A stretch of 64,000 bases of DNA from Streptomyces sp. 3214.6 (GCF_900129855.1 NZ_LT670819.1:3286001-3350000); one strand, 5' to 3'. Numbered from the stretch's first letter, positions 53,264-63,086 are shown. Numbers and translations: made by a program. The notes: generated by a model from the sequence alone, not told the origin.

Positions 53264-53364
53264 AGGCTCTGTGGAGGGTCTTCCGCTGGGCTTATCCGTC
53301 ACTTACATTGCCTGCGCATTACATCTGTGATCAAGGCGATCAGAGTGAGGGGACGGAACCGCCG

Positions 53365-53625
53365 ATGTCCGACGAAGAAACGAGGGAACCGGTGGTGACG
53401 CCTGTGCGCGTCGTCATCGCCCTCTGTCTGATCGCGCCCTTCGTGGCGATGCTGTGGGTGGGTTCGTACGCGAAGGTGGATCCGGCGTTCATAGGGATCC
53501 CCTTCTTCTACTGGTACCAGATGCTCTGGGTGCTGATCTCCACGGCACTCACGATGATCGCGTACAAGCTGTGGCAGCGGGACCAGCGCGGCCGCACGAC
53601 CCAGGGCGGGGGTGCGTCGAAGTGA
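53365..53625 (+). CDS. DUF3311 membrane protein
   Basis: An 86-residue protein with two membrane helices (VRVVIALCLIAPFVAMLWVG and FFYWYQMLWVLISTALTMIAY). DUF3311 proteins sit immediately upstream of SSS-family symporters and are thought to be their small subunits. ATG 53365; its TGA overlaps the GTG of the symporter gene. Confidence 0.9.
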   Translation: MSDEETREPVVTPVRVVIALCLIAPFVAMLWVGSYAKVDPAFIGIPFFYWYQMLWVLISTALTMIAYKLWQRDQRGRTTQGGGASK

Positions 53626-55250
53626 ACGACGGCGTGAACGGCGTGGCACTCGCCGTCTTCATCTTCTTCTTCCTGGCCGTCACGGCCATGGGCTTCCTGG
53701 CCGCACGCTGGCGCAAGGCCGAGAACGAGCACAGCCTTGACGAATGGGGCCTGGGCGGCCGGTCGTTCGGCACCTGGGTCACCTGGTTCCTGCTCGGCGG
53801 CGACCTGTACACGGCGTACACGTTCGTCGCCGTGCCCGCGGCGATCTACGCGGCTGGCGCGGCCGGCTTCTTCGCCGTGCCCTACACGATCCTCGTCTAC
53901 CCGCTGATCTTCACCTTCCTGCCCCGCCTGTGGTCGGTCTCCCACAAGCACGGCTACGTCACGACCTCGGACTTCGTGCGAGGGCGCTGGGGCTCGAAGG
54001 GCCTGTCGCTGGCGGTCGCCGTCACCGGCATCCTGGCGACGATGCCGTACATCGCGCTCCAACTGGTCGGCATCCAGGCCGTGCTCGACGTGATGGGCGT
54101 CGGCGGCGGCGAGGACACCAACTGGTTCGTGAAGGACCTGCCGCTGCTGATCGCGTTCGGCGTGCTGGCGGCGTACACCTACTCGTCCGGACTTCGGGCC
54201 CCCGCGCTGATCGCGTTCGTGAAGGACACGCTGATCTACATCGTCATCGCGGTGGCGATCATCTACATCCCGATCAAGCTGGGCGGCTTCGACGACATCT
54301 TCGCCAAGGCGGGCGAGGCGTTCAGCCAGACCAACCCGGCCACGGGCAAGCCGCGCGGCGCGCTGGCCCCGGCGGAACCGGGCCAGTGGACGTACGCGAC
54401 GCTGGCGTTGGGCTCGGCTCTGGCGCTGTTCATGTACCCCCACTCGATCACCGCGACGCTGTCCTCGCGCAGCCGGAACGTGATCCGCCGCAACACCACG
54501 ATCCTGCCGCTGTACTCCCTGATGCTGGGCCTGCTGGCGCTGCTGGGCTTCATGGCGATCGCGGCCGGCGTCAAGGTCACCAACGGGCAGTTGGCGATCC
54601 CGCAGCTGTTCGAGGACATGTTCCCGGACTGGTTCGCGGGCGTGGCGTTCGCGGCGATCGGCATCGGCGCGCTCGTGCCGGCCGCCATCATGTCGATCGC
54701 GGCCGCGAATCTCTTCACCCGCAACATCTACAAGGACTTCATCAAGCCGGACGCGACGCCCGCGCAGGAGACGAAGGTCTCCAAGCTGGTCTCGCTCCTT
54801 GTGAAGGTGGGGGCCCTGGTGTTCGTCCTCACCATGGACAAGACGGTCGCCATCAACTTCCAGCTGCTGGGCGGCATCTGGATCCTGCAGACCTTCCCGG
54901 CCCTGGTCGGCGGCCTCTTCACCCGCTGGTTCCACCGCTGGGCGCTGCTCGCCGGCTGGGCGGTCGGCATGATCTACGGCACCTTCGCCGCGTACGGCGT
55001 CGCCTCCCCGACCCAGAAGCACTTCGGCGGCTCGGCGAAGGAGATCCCCGGCATCGGCGAGATCGGCTACATCGGCCTGACGGCGTTCGTCCTCAACGTC
55101 GTCGTCACCGTGGTCCTCACCTTCGTCCTGAAGGCGGCCAAGGCCCCCGAGGGCGTCGACGAGACAAAGCCGGAGGACTACACGGCGGACGCCGGGGACG
55201 CGGGGGTGCAGGTGGAGTTGCCTCCGGCGACGGCGGGCAGCGCCCACTGA
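53622..55250 (+). CDS. Sodium:solute symporter (SSS family, MctP-like)
   Basis: A 542-residue protein with 13 predicted membrane helices. WTYATLALGSALALFMYPHSI and the early GGRSFGTWVTWFLLGGDLYTAYTFVAVPAAIYA are typical of the pantothenate/monocarboxylate branch. It probably imports a small organic acid with sodium. GTG 53622 overlaps the DUF3311 stop (GTGA). Confidence 0.88.
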   Translation: MNDGVNGVALAVFIFFFLAVTAMGFLAARWRKAENEHSLDEWGLGGRSFGTWVTWFLLGGDLYTAYTFVAVPAAIYAAGAAGFFAVPYTILVYPLIFTFLPRLWSVSHKHGYVTTSDFVRGRWGSKGLSLAVAVTGILATMPYIALQLVGIQAVLDVMGVGGGEDTNWFVKDLPLLIAFGVLAAYTYSSGLRAPALIAFVKDTLIYIVIAVAIIYIPIKLGGFDDIFAKAGEAFSQTNPATGKPRGALAPAEPGQWTYATLALGSALALFMYPHSITATLSSRSRNVIRRNTTILPLYSLMLGLLALLGFMAIAAGVKVTNGQLAIPQLFEDMFPDWFAGVAFAAIGIGALVPAAIMSIAAANLFTRNIYKDFIKPDATPAQETKVSKLVSLLVKVGALVFVLTMDKTVAINFQLLGGIWILQTFPALVGGLFTRWFHRWALLAGWAVGMIYGTFAAYGVASPTQKHFGGSAKEIPGIGEIGYIGLTAFVLNVVVTVVLTFVLKAAKAPEGVDETKPEDYTADAGDAGVQVELPPATAGSAH

Positions 55251-55293
55251 CGGCACGACAGGCCGGCGGCCGAGCTCACGGGTAGACACGCCC

Positions 55294-58200
55294 CTAGTCG
55301 CGGGTCCGGCCGGCCATCACGTCCCAGAAGCGGTCCAGTTCCCGGACGCGCATGCCGACCCAGTGCGGGGTCTTCCTGCTCAGGATCCGGGGGAAGCAGC
55401 GGCGGACCCGGCCGGGGAGCAGGGCCTGCTGCTGGCGGCAGAACGGCTCGCGGATCTCTCCCCGGGGCACCGAGCCCCGGGGAGGGTAGGGGCAGAGCTG
55501 GAACTTGCAGTCGGGCAGACATGTGGAGCCCGGTACGGGCGGGAGCGAGGTACTGGCCTGCATGCCCGGCTGCAGCGGTGTGCGGTCGGTACGGATACAG
55601 GGCGGCAGCGGCATACCGGCCTGCCCCGCACGGGCGAGACGGTCCTCGACCTCGTCCGGGTGCCCGTCCCGTTCGATGAGGTTCAGCATGACCAGCATGT
55701 CGGCGACGAGGCGTTGCGCGCGCCCGTCCAGGGTGCTCCACCCGACGGACGGCGCGATCCACAGGCTGTGTTTGCGGTAGCCGCCGGAGTTGCGGCCGCG
55801 GGAGCCGATGTTGTCGGCGACGCCCATCTCGTCGATCCAGAGAAAGCGCTCGGGTTGTCCGGTCTCCAGGGCGAGGGCCACCAGATCGCCCGTCTCGGCG
55901 ACGAACGGGTGCAGCCGGCACCTGGGCGCATCGCCGTTCGTACCGGACGGGCCGGGCCCCGTGTTCGCGGTCCCGGCCATCGCCAGCCATCGCTGCACGG
56001 TCTGTACGGCGGTCGTCCCGACGATCGCCCGGGACGGCTCCCGCTCCCCGTCGCGGTCGTCGTACCGCTCCGCCAGGGTGTCGCCACTGTTACGGCGGCC
56101 CAGGCCCGTCGTGTCCGGGAGCTCCCACAGGCACAGCGCCTGGAGCAGGCCGATCTGCGCGTACCAGCACCTGGACTGCCGCAGTACGGTCTCCGCCTGC
56201 CGTATCAGGGCGGCGCGACTGCCCGGGTCCGTGTGCGGGTGACGTGCGCGCCGGTTGGCGGCGTACTTGAAGCCCTGGGCCAGTGCGGCCTCCAGCACCA
56301 GCGGCAGATCGGGAGTGCCGCCGGTGATCTTCGGGTCGAGGTGGCGCAGCCACTTGGCGAGGCGTTCCTCGGCCTCGTCGCGGTGGGCGGCGTCGACCGA
56401 GCCCACGAGCATGGGGAGGATCCAGGCCCGCATCACGTACTCCCGGAAGAGGCCGACCCGTCGCTCCAGGTACCGCTCGTCGATCTCCTTGCGTTCGTCC
56501 CTCTGCGGCGCGCCGAAGCCGACGTCGGGTGACGCGGCCCGGGCGGACGGACGGCCCGTGCTCGCCCGCTCCATCTTCTTGGCCCACTCCTCGTACTCCC
56601 GTCTGCGCGCGGCCTTGAACTTCCTGACCTCGGCGTTGTACTTCTTGACGGGGTCGACGTGCAGGCCGACCCGTTCGCGGATCACCGCGAACGCCGCATT
56701 GCCTCCGGAACCGAATTCCTGGGCGGCGGCCAGGCGTATCGAGTAGACGGGCTCCTTGATGCCCATCAGGTAGAACTGCCAGTACATCTGCGTCGTGTCG
56801 CTCTCCTCGGGCATCGCCCGAAGCGCCGCGCCGATCTGTTTGAGCAGCCGCAGCTTCGCGTCCTCCAGGGTGCGCCGGTCCCCCTTGAAGCGGGGCCAGT
56901 GGTCGCATACGGCGGCGACGATGTCACCCAGCAGGGCCGGGTCCCCCTCCGCGCTCTCGACTTCCAGGGCCGCCGCGAAGAGATCGAGGGCCTTCGGATC
57001 GTCCGTACGGTGCTGTGCGGCCGAGCAGAGCCGCCAGGCCAGGGGATGGCGCCGTTGGGCCCTGATGCGCCCTCCCCCGCGTGGCCGCCGCGCCGGGCCG
57101 CCGATCTCCTTGCGCCGCCCGGCCCGGACCCCGCCGCCCCGGTCCGAGAGGTCCACCGTCCGCTGACGGGACAGCAGCACCAAGGCGATGAGCAGCTCGC
57201 GGCTGGGGTGCCGCAGCGCCTGCTCGACAAGCTGTTCCGTGTCCCGTTCCCCCAGGTGGTGCAGCACCCGGAAGCCGAAGTAGGCCTGGATGATGCTGTG
57301 CGGGAAACGGACCCTCTTCTCGAGCCCCTCCACCAGGTTGAGCTTGTTCGCGTTGCCCGCGAAGTGGGCGAGCACGGCCTGGGCCTGGTCGGTGCTGCCC
57401 TCGCTCAGGCGCCTGCTCGCCTCGGGGCTGAGGCTCCCGCAGAGCGAGTCCCAGATCTTTTCCCGATGCCACTCGGAGAAGGTGCCGGCGCGCTTGCCGT
57501 ACCGGTTCCCGCGCCGTGCGCCGTTCCACAGGCGCTGCGCCCGGGGCAGCGCGCGTCGGGTGTGACCGGGTTGGCCGTCCTCGTCGAGGAGTTCGGCGAA
57601 TCCGACCTCCAGTTTGTCCTGGAGCAGCCCGATGCACGCCAGGGCGGAGACCACCTCGACGGTGTCGCGGCGCTCCTGTTCGTTCAGGGCGACGTCCTCG
57701 CGCAGCCGCCCCTCGCAGAGGGTCTCGTTCCACCGTTGCAGCAGCCACAGCCGTAGCGTGCTGCGGTCCCGGCTGCGGGTGTTGAGCCGCTTGGGGTCGT
57801 CCAGGGCGCCGTGGCAGTGCAGTTCGCGGGCGATCTGGAGGTAGACGGGCGATTCGGTCACCTCGGCCGTCTCCACGATCCAGTCCACGCGGCGCTCGTC
57901 CGAATCGGGTACCCGCGCCTGGACGAAACGCAGCGCCGCCTCCTCGCTCAGCGGTTCCAGTTCCACGATCGCGGCGGCGGTGCTCTCCAGCGGAGTGTGC
58001 GGCCGGGAGGCGATGACCAGGGGCAGTTTCTCGTCGTTGGCGCGCTCGATGGCCTTGTGGATGATGCTGTCCCGGTTCTGCTGAAGGTTCTCGTCGAGGA
58101 GGGCCTCCTCCAGGCCGTCGGCCAGGACGACCGGCTTGTCGTCGGCGAGGAGTTGCTGCCAGACCCGGTCGTTCTTGCCTCGGGCCAGGACTCCGTGCGG

Positions 58201-58920
58201 CGCCTCCTCGGCGAAGCGCTGCTTGGCCAGGCGTTCGAAGTTCAGGTCTGCCCCGCCGGACGCGTCTCTCAGCCGGATCGGCACGGGCACCGCGTTCTGC
58301 CCCGCCAGCAGTTCGCTGAGCCGCACCAGGACGGCGGTCTTCCCCGCGCCCACGCCGCCGACGAGCAGATAGGGCCTGCGTGTGGCGCGTTCGCGGAGTC
58401 GTTGGGCGATAACCTCGGCGATCTCCTCGCGGCCCACGATCTCGGCGATGTCGTGCCCGGCGGTGAGCACCAACTTGCGGGGATCCTTGCGCGCCTTGGC
58501 GAGGTAGCGGCGTTTGGTCCAGCGGTACCACCAGAACAGGAAGAGCGTGGCGGCGACGGAGGCGGTGAGGACCGGGCCGACGAGGCCCATGACGGCGTCG
58601 AGTCCGCCCCTGTGGCGCATGTCCTCGAAGCCGGTCGACTGCCCGGAGGCCACGATGTAAAGGCCCTCCGCGCACCAGGCGACGATGGCCAGCACGGCGA
58701 TCAGCCAGACGAGCCTGGTCAGGTTCGCGTAGGAGACCCATCGGCGCCATTTCTTGGGGCGGGTGACGCCGCGGCGGGCCTCCAGGCGCATCGCCAGACG
58801 GTGCCAGCGGGCGAGGAGGACGCCCCTGACGCGGTGACAGCCGCGTCTCAGATCGAGCGTCGCCATCGGCGCGTTGCGCGGCCGTTGCTTACCGGGCGTG
58901 TGACGGACGACCCTGGTCAT
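55294..58920 (-). CDS. Membrane-anchored NACHT-type NTPase
   Basis: A 1,208-residue STAND-like protein. Two membrane helices lie at about residues 67-92 and 112-130. A P-loop domain follows: Walker A PYLLVGGVGAGKTAVLVRL at about 183-195, Walker B KPVVLADGLEEALLD and LPLVIASRP as sensor. Large helical and low-complexity regions come next. The C-terminus has a Cys-rich patch (STCLPDCKFQLCPYPPRG, then REPFCRQQQALL) seen in other streptomycete NTPases of this type. NACHT proteins often mediate anti-phage or self-recognition responses. There is no operon partner; the gene sits between the symporter and the nrd operon. Confidence 0.8.
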   Translation of the reverse strand: MTRVVRHTPGKQRPRNAPMATLDLRRGCHRVRGVLLARWHRLAMRLEARRGVTRPKKWRRWVSYANLTRLVWLIAVLAIVAWCAEGLYIVASGQSTGFEDMRHRGGLDAVMGLVGPVLTASVAATLFLFWWYRWTKRRYLAKARKDPRKLVLTAGHDIAEIVGREEIAEVIAQRLRERATRRPYLLVGGVGAGKTAVLVRLSELLAGQNAVPVPIRLRDASGGADLNFERLAKQRFAEEAPHGVLARGKNDRVWQQLLADDKPVVLADGLEEALLDENLQQNRDSIIHKAIERANDEKLPLVIASRPHTPLESTAAAIVELEPLSEEAALRFVQARVPDSDERRVDWIVETAEVTESPVYLQIARELHCHGALDDPKRLNTRSRDRSTLRLWLLQRWNETLCEGRLREDVALNEQERRDTVEVVSALACIGLLQDKLEVGFAELLDEDGQPGHTRRALPRAQRLWNGARRGNRYGKRAGTFSEWHREKIWDSLCGSLSPEASRRLSEGSTDQAQAVLAHFAGNANKLNLVEGLEKRVRFPHSIIQAYFGFRVLHHLGERDTEQLVEQALRHPSRELLIALVLLSRQRTVDLSDRGGGVRAGRRKEIGGPARRPRGGGRIRAQRRHPLAWRLCSAAQHRTDDPKALDLFAAALEVESAEGDPALLGDIVAAVCDHWPRFKGDRRTLEDAKLRLLKQIGAALRAMPEESDTTQMYWQFYLMGIKEPVYSIRLAAAQEFGSGGNAAFAVIRERVGLHVDPVKKYNAEVRKFKAARRREYEEWAKKMERASTGRPSARAASPDVGFGAPQRDERKEIDERYLERRVGLFREYVMRAWILPMLVGSVDAAHRDEAEERLAKWLRHLDPKITGGTPDLPLVLEAALAQGFKYAANRRARHPHTDPGSRAALIRQAETVLRQSRCWYAQIGLLQALCLWELPDTTGLGRRNSGDTLAERYDDRDGEREPSRAIVGTTAVQTVQRWLAMAGTANTGPGPSGTNGDAPRCRLHPFVAETGDLVALALETGQPERFLWIDEMGVADNIGSRGRNSGGYRKHSLWIAPSVGWSTLDGRAQRLVADMLVMLNLIERDGHPDEVEDRLARAGQAGMPLPPCIRTDRTPLQPGMQASTSLPPVPGSTCLPDCKFQLCPYPPRGSVPRGEIREPFCRQQQALLPGRVRRCFPRILSRKTPHWVGMRVRELDRFWDVMAGRTRD

Positions 58921-59199
58921 GGTGTGTTCTCCTCCGAGAGGGATTCTCAGGACGGAGGACCTGCGAGGGTGACGACGCCTACCTCCATGGAATCACTCCC
59001 GCCACGCCCCGCAACTCGGCCGCCGCGTCGCGAAAGTCACGAGCCCCGGGCGTGGCGGCGGAGTCACCTTCGTCCCGGGCCCGGGCAACCTCATGACATC
59101 TCGGCCCCGTCCGTACACCCGAGCGGGACTGGAACCCCGTCCCGGAGCTGAGCGACTTCACTCTCCTCACCTGTAAGTTGACGCTCTGAAACCACCCCG

Positions 59200-59246
59200 A
59201 CACAACATCTGGGGGTGGCGTGACAGGCGAGCACAAGATGTATGCT
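59200..59246 (+). promoter_or_regulatory. Tandem NrdR boxes
   Basis: acacaacatctggggg (from 59200) and gcacaagatgtatgct (from 59231) start 31 bp apart, the three-turn spacing usual for the ATP-cone repressor NrdR. They lie directly upstream of the riboswitch. NrdR is known to control class Ia nrd operons in Streptomyces. Confidence 0.65.
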
Positions 59247-59412
59247 CGTGCTCGCTGTCGCCGCAGGGGAATCCGGTGCGAATCCGGAACTGTCCCGCAA
59301 CGGTGTACTTGTGCGTATACGCGTACGAGCGTCAGTCCGAGGACCTGCCGACAGCGTGCCCGGCCCATCAGGTCCGGGTGCCCTGACGTCCGGGCCTCGT
59401 GGAGTGGGCCGG
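59240..59412 (+). promoter_or_regulatory. Cobalamin (B12) riboswitch of nrdAB
   Basis: The aptamer core ggggaatccggtgcgaatcc then ggaactgtcccgcaacggtg (59266-59305) and the later agtccgaggacctgccg are the conserved B12-box elements. P1 is cgctgtcg/cgacagcg (59253-59260 and 59349-59356). A possible expression-platform stem is ccggccca/tgggccgg (59360-59367 and 59405-59412). In streptomycetes this element silences class Ia reductase when B12 permits use of the class II enzyme. Confidence 0.93.
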
Positions 59413-59490
59413 TGGACGCGACGCCCCGTGCGCTCGTGTGCTGCCCCCTGCCCTCCGCCAGGCCCACCGCCGAGCGAGGGAGAGCCTCAC

Positions 59491-61866
59491 GTGACCATCG
59501 CGCCAGCCGAACCGGCTTCAGTCACCGAGCTGGAGACCGACGGTCCCGGTACCGCGTTGCTGCGTACCCTGACCGAGCTGACCGCCGACCTGCCCGACGC
59601 CGACCCCGGCCGGGTCGCCGCCGCGGCCCTGCGCGGCCGGTCCGCCCGGGCCGACGAGGCGGAGCTGCGCGAGCTGGCCACGGAGGCGGCCGCCGGCCTG
59701 ATCTCCGAGGACCCCGCCTACTCGAAGCTGGCCGCCCGGCTGCTGACCGTCGGCATCGCCGCGGAGGCCGCCTCGCAGGGCGTCACGTCGTTCACCACGT
59801 CGGTCGCCGTCGGCCACCGCGAGGGCCTGATCGCGGACCGTACCGCCGAGTTCGTGCGCGTCCACGCGGCCCGCCTCGACGCGCTGGTCGACGCCGACGC
59901 CGACGACCGTTTCGGCTACTTCGGCCTGCGCACCCTGCACAGCCGCTACCTGCTCCGGCACCCGATCACCCGCAAGGTCGTCGAGACACCCCAGCATTTC
60001 CTGCTGCGCGTCGCCTCCGGCCTTGCCGAGGACACTGTGCCCCATTCAGAAGCGGGCGTCCGCTCCCTGGACGAGGTCGCCGCGCTCTACCGGCTGATGA
60101 GCCGGCTCGACTATCTGCCGTCCTCCCCCACCCTCTTCAACTCCGGTACGCGGCACCCCCAGATGTCGTCCTGCTACCTCCTCGACTCCCCGATCGACGA
60201 GCTGGACTCCATCTACGACCGCTATCACCAGGTGGCCCGGCTGTCGAAGCACGCCGGCGGCATCGGACTGTCGTACTCCCGCATCCGCAGCCGCGGTTCG
60301 CTGATCCGCGGGACCAACGGGCACTCCAACGGCATCGTCCCGTTCCTGAAGACCCTGGACGCCTCCGTCGCCGCCGTGAACCAGGGCGGCCGGCGCAAGG
60401 GCGCGGCCGCCGTCTACCTGGAGACCTGGCACTCCGACATCGAGGAGTTCCTCGAACTGCGGGACAACACCGGCGAGGACGCCCGCCGTACGCACAACCT
60501 GAACCTCGCGCACTGGATCCCGGACGAGTTCATGCGCCGGGTCAACGCCGACGAGCCGTGGTCGCTGTTCTCCCCCTCCGACGTGCCCGAGCTGGTCGAC
60601 CTGTGGGGCGAGGAGTTCGACGCCGCCTACCGCAAGGCGGAGGCGGACGGTCTCGCGAAGAAGACCATCCCGGCCCGTGACCTGTACGGCCGCATGATGC
60701 GTACCCTCGCGCAGACCGGCAACGGCTGGATGACCTTCAAGGACGCCGCCAACCGCACCGCCAACCAGACGGCCGAGCCGGGTCATGTCGTGCACTCCTC
60801 CAACCTGTGCACGGAGATCCTGGAGGTCACGGACGACGGCGAGACGGCCGTGTGCAACCTGGGCTCGGTGAACCTCGGCGCGTTCGTCGACGCCACGGCC
60901 GGGGACATCGACTGGGAGCGGCTGGACGAGACCGTCCGCACGGCCGTCACCTTCCTCGACCGGGTCGTCGACATCAACTTCTACCCGACCGAGCAGGCGG
61001 GCCGCTCCAACGCCCGCTGGCGGCCGGTCGGCCTCGGCGCGATGGGTCTGCAGGACGTCTTCTTCAAGCTGCGGCTGCCCTTCGACTCGGCCGAGGCGAA
61101 GGCGCTGTCCACCCGGATCGCCGAGCGCATCATGCTCGCCGCGTACGAGGCGTCCGCCGATCTCGCCGAGCGCAGCGGCCCGCTGCCCGCCTGGGAGAAG
61201 ACCCGGACCGCCCGGGGTGTGCTGCACCCCGACCACTACGGCGTCGAGTTCACCTGGCCGGAGCGCTGGGCGGCGCTGCGCGAGCGGATCGCGGCGACCG
61301 GCATGCGCAACTCGCTGCTGCTGGCGATCGCGCCCACCGCCACCATCGCCTCCATCGCGGGGGTGTACGAGTGCATCGAGCCGCAGGTGTCCAACCTGTT
61401 CAAGCGCGAGACGCTGTCCGGCGAGTTCCTCCAGGTCAACTCGTATCTGGTGAACGACCTCAAGGAGCTCGGCGTCTGGGACGCCCGCACCCGTGAGGCG
61501 CTGCGCGACGCCAACGGCTCGGTGCAGGACTTCGCCTGGATCCCGGCGGACGTGCGCGCCCTGTACCGCACGGCGTGGGAGATCCCGCAGCGCGGCCTGA
61601 TCGACATGGCCGCCGCCCGCACCCCGTACCTGGACCAGGCACAGTCCCTGAACCTGTTCCTGGAGACGCCGACCATCGGCAAGCTCTCCTCGATGTACGC
61701 GTACGCATGGAAGTCGGGCCTGAAGACCACGTACTACCTGCGCTCGCGCCCGGCGACCCGCATCGCCCGCGCCGCCCGGGCCACCGTCCCCGTTCAGCAG
61801 CCGGCGCCCGAAGACGCCGTCGCCTGCTCCCTGGAAAACCCCGAGTCCTGCGAGGCCTGCCAATAA
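59491..61866 (+). CDS. nrdA: Class Ia ribonucleotide reductase, large subunit
   Basis: A 791-residue alpha subunit from GTG 59491 (GAGGGAGAG upstream). Active-site cysteines lie in SSCYLLDSPID, SNLCTEILE and CNLGSVNLG; the C-terminal redox pair is in SLENPESCEACQ. NLFLETPTIGKLSSMYAYAWKSGLKTTYYLRSR carries the radical-transfer tyrosines. The N-terminal ATP cone appears short or degenerate. It reduces ribonucleoside diphosphates. Control is by the upstream riboswitch and NrdR boxes. Its TAA shares a base with the nrdB ATG (TAATG). Confidence 0.96.
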   Translation: MTIAPAEPASVTELETDGPGTALLRTLTELTADLPDADPGRVAAAALRGRSARADEAELRELATEAAAGLISEDPAYSKLAARLLTVGIAAEAASQGVTSFTTSVAVGHREGLIADRTAEFVRVHAARLDALVDADADDRFGYFGLRTLHSRYLLRHPITRKVVETPQHFLLRVASGLAEDTVPHSEAGVRSLDEVAALYRLMSRLDYLPSSPTLFNSGTRHPQMSSCYLLDSPIDELDSIYDRYHQVARLSKHAGGIGLSYSRIRSRGSLIRGTNGHSNGIVPFLKTLDASVAAVNQGGRRKGAAAVYLETWHSDIEEFLELRDNTGEDARRTHNLNLAHWIPDEFMRRVNADEPWSLFSPSDVPELVDLWGEEFDAAYRKAEADGLAKKTIPARDLYGRMMRTLAQTGNGWMTFKDAANRTANQTAEPGHVVHSSNLCTEILEVTDDGETAVCNLGSVNLGAFVDATAGDIDWERLDETVRTAVTFLDRVVDINFYPTEQAGRSNARWRPVGLGAMGLQDVFFKLRLPFDSAEAKALSTRIAERIMLAAYEASADLAERSGPLPAWEKTRTARGVLHPDHYGVEFTWPERWAALRERIAATGMRNSLLLAIAPTATIASIAGVYECIEPQVSNLFKRETLSGEFLQVNSYLVNDLKELGVWDARTREALRDANGSVQDFAWIPADVRALYRTAWEIPQRGLIDMAAARTPYLDQAQSLNLFLETPTIGKLSSMYAYAWKSGLKTTYYLRSRPATRIARAARATVPVQQPAPEDAVACSLENPESCEACQ

Positions 61867-62879
61867 TGACCAGCCGTAACACGAACCTGCTCGACCCGGG
61901 CTTCGAGCTGACTCTGCGCCCGATGCGCTACCCGGACTTCTACGAGCGATACCGGGACGCCATCAAGAACACCTGGACCGTGGAGGAGGTCGACCTCCAC
62001 TCGGACGTTGCGGACCTCGCGAAGCTGTCCGAGGGCGAGCAGCACATGATCGGCCGGCTGGTCGCGTTCTTCGCGACGGGCGACTCGATCGTGGCGAACA
62101 ACCTGGTGCTGACGCTGTACAAGCACATCAACTCCCCCGAGGCGCGGCTGTATCTGTCGCGGCAGCTGTTCGAGGAGGCCGTGCACGTCCAGTTCTATCT
62201 GACGCTCCTGGACACCTACCTCCCCGACCCGGAGGACCGCGCGGCCGCCTTCGACGCGGTGGAGAACATCCCCTCCATCCGCGAGAAGGCCGAGTTCTGC
62301 TTCAAGTGGATCAACGAGGTCGAGAAGCTGGACCGCCTGGAGACCCAGGCCGACCGCCGCCGCTTCCTCCTCAACCTGATCTGCTTCGCCGCATGCATCG
62401 AGGGCCTCTTCTTCTACGGCGCCTTCGCGTATGTGTACTGGTTCCGCAGCCGGGGTCTGCTGCACGGCCTGGCCACCGGCACCAACTGGGTGTTCCGCGA
62501 CGAGACGATGCACATGAGCTTCGCCTTCGACGTGGTCGACACGGTCCGCAAGGAGGAGCCGGAGCTCTTCGACGACAGGCTCCAGGAGCAGGTCACCGAC
62601 ATGCTCCGGGAGGCCGTCGAGGCCGAGCTGCAGTTCGCGCGCGACCTGTGCGGTGACGGTCTGCCGGGCATGAACACCGACTCGATGCGGCAGTACCTGG
62701 AGTGCGTCGCCGACCAGCGTCTGCAGCGGCTCGGCTTCGCCCCGGTCTACGGCTCCGAGAACCCCTTCTCCTTCATGGAGCTGCAGGGTGTTCAGGAGCT
62801 GACCAACTTCTTCGAGCGCCGCCCGTCGGCGTACCAGGTCGCGGTGGAGGGCACCGTCGACCTGGACGAGGACTTCTGA
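61866..62879 (+). CDS. nrdB: Class Ia ribonucleotide reductase, small subunit
   Basis: A 337-residue beta subunit. Iron ligands lie in EEAVHVQFY and RDETMHMSFAFD. The tyrosine four residues after the first His (EAVHVQFY) aligns with the radical Tyr122 of the E. coli protein. The terminus VEGTVDLDEDF is the acidic tail that docks on NrdA. Translation is coupled to nrdA by a TAATG overlap. The last 88 bp are also read on the other strand by a small membrane protein frame. Confidence 0.96.
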   Translation: MTSRNTNLLDPGFELTLRPMRYPDFYERYRDAIKNTWTVEEVDLHSDVADLAKLSEGEQHMIGRLVAFFATGDSIVANNLVLTLYKHINSPEARLYLSRQLFEEAVHVQFYLTLLDTYLPDPEDRAAAFDAVENIPSIREKAEFCFKWINEVEKLDRLETQADRRRFLLNLICFAACIEGLFFYGAFAYVYWFRSRGLLHGLATGTNWVFRDETMHMSFAFDVVDTVRKEEPELFDDRLQEQVTDMLREAVEAELQFARDLCGDGLPGMNTDSMRQYLECVADQRLQRLGFAPVYGSENPFSFMELQGVQELTNFFERRPSAYQVAVEGTVDLDEDF

Positions 62880-63013
62880 GGCTGCGGCCGAGGGGTCTTC
62901 GCGGCCTTCAGCCGCTGGTCGATCCGGCGCTCGTGGAGCAGTCCCACGAGCGCCGGAGCCGTGAGGAGGAGGAAGACGGCCAGGACGGTCAGGTATCCGG
63001 TGAGTTCGTTCAT
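62792..63013 (-). CDS. Possible small membrane protein overlapping nrdB
   Basis: A 73-residue frame from ATG 63013, MNELTGYLTVLAVFLLLTAPALVGLLHERRIDQRLKAA, with one convincing membrane helix and a basic tail. Its last 88 bp are antisense to nrdB, so that part's codon pattern is constrained. No clear ribosome site, but a start-proximal TMD typical of a real small protein. Confidence 0.5.
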   Translation of the reverse strand: MNELTGYLTVLAVFLLLTAPALVGLLHERRIDQRLKAAKTPRPQPQKSSSRSTVPSTATWYADGRRSKKLVSS

Positions 63014-63047
63014 GAGGTAATCGTCGTCCTCGCCGAACACTCCTGAC

Positions 63048-63086
63048 AGTGGCAGGACTGCCGTACACCTTCAAATTACTGCCACT
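63048..63086. promoter_or_regulatory. Inverted repeat upstream of the AraC-type gene
   Basis: agtggcag (63048-63055) and ctgccact (63079-63086) flank 23 bp, 20 bp ahead of the regulator start. It may be an autoregulatory operator. Confidence 0.5.
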
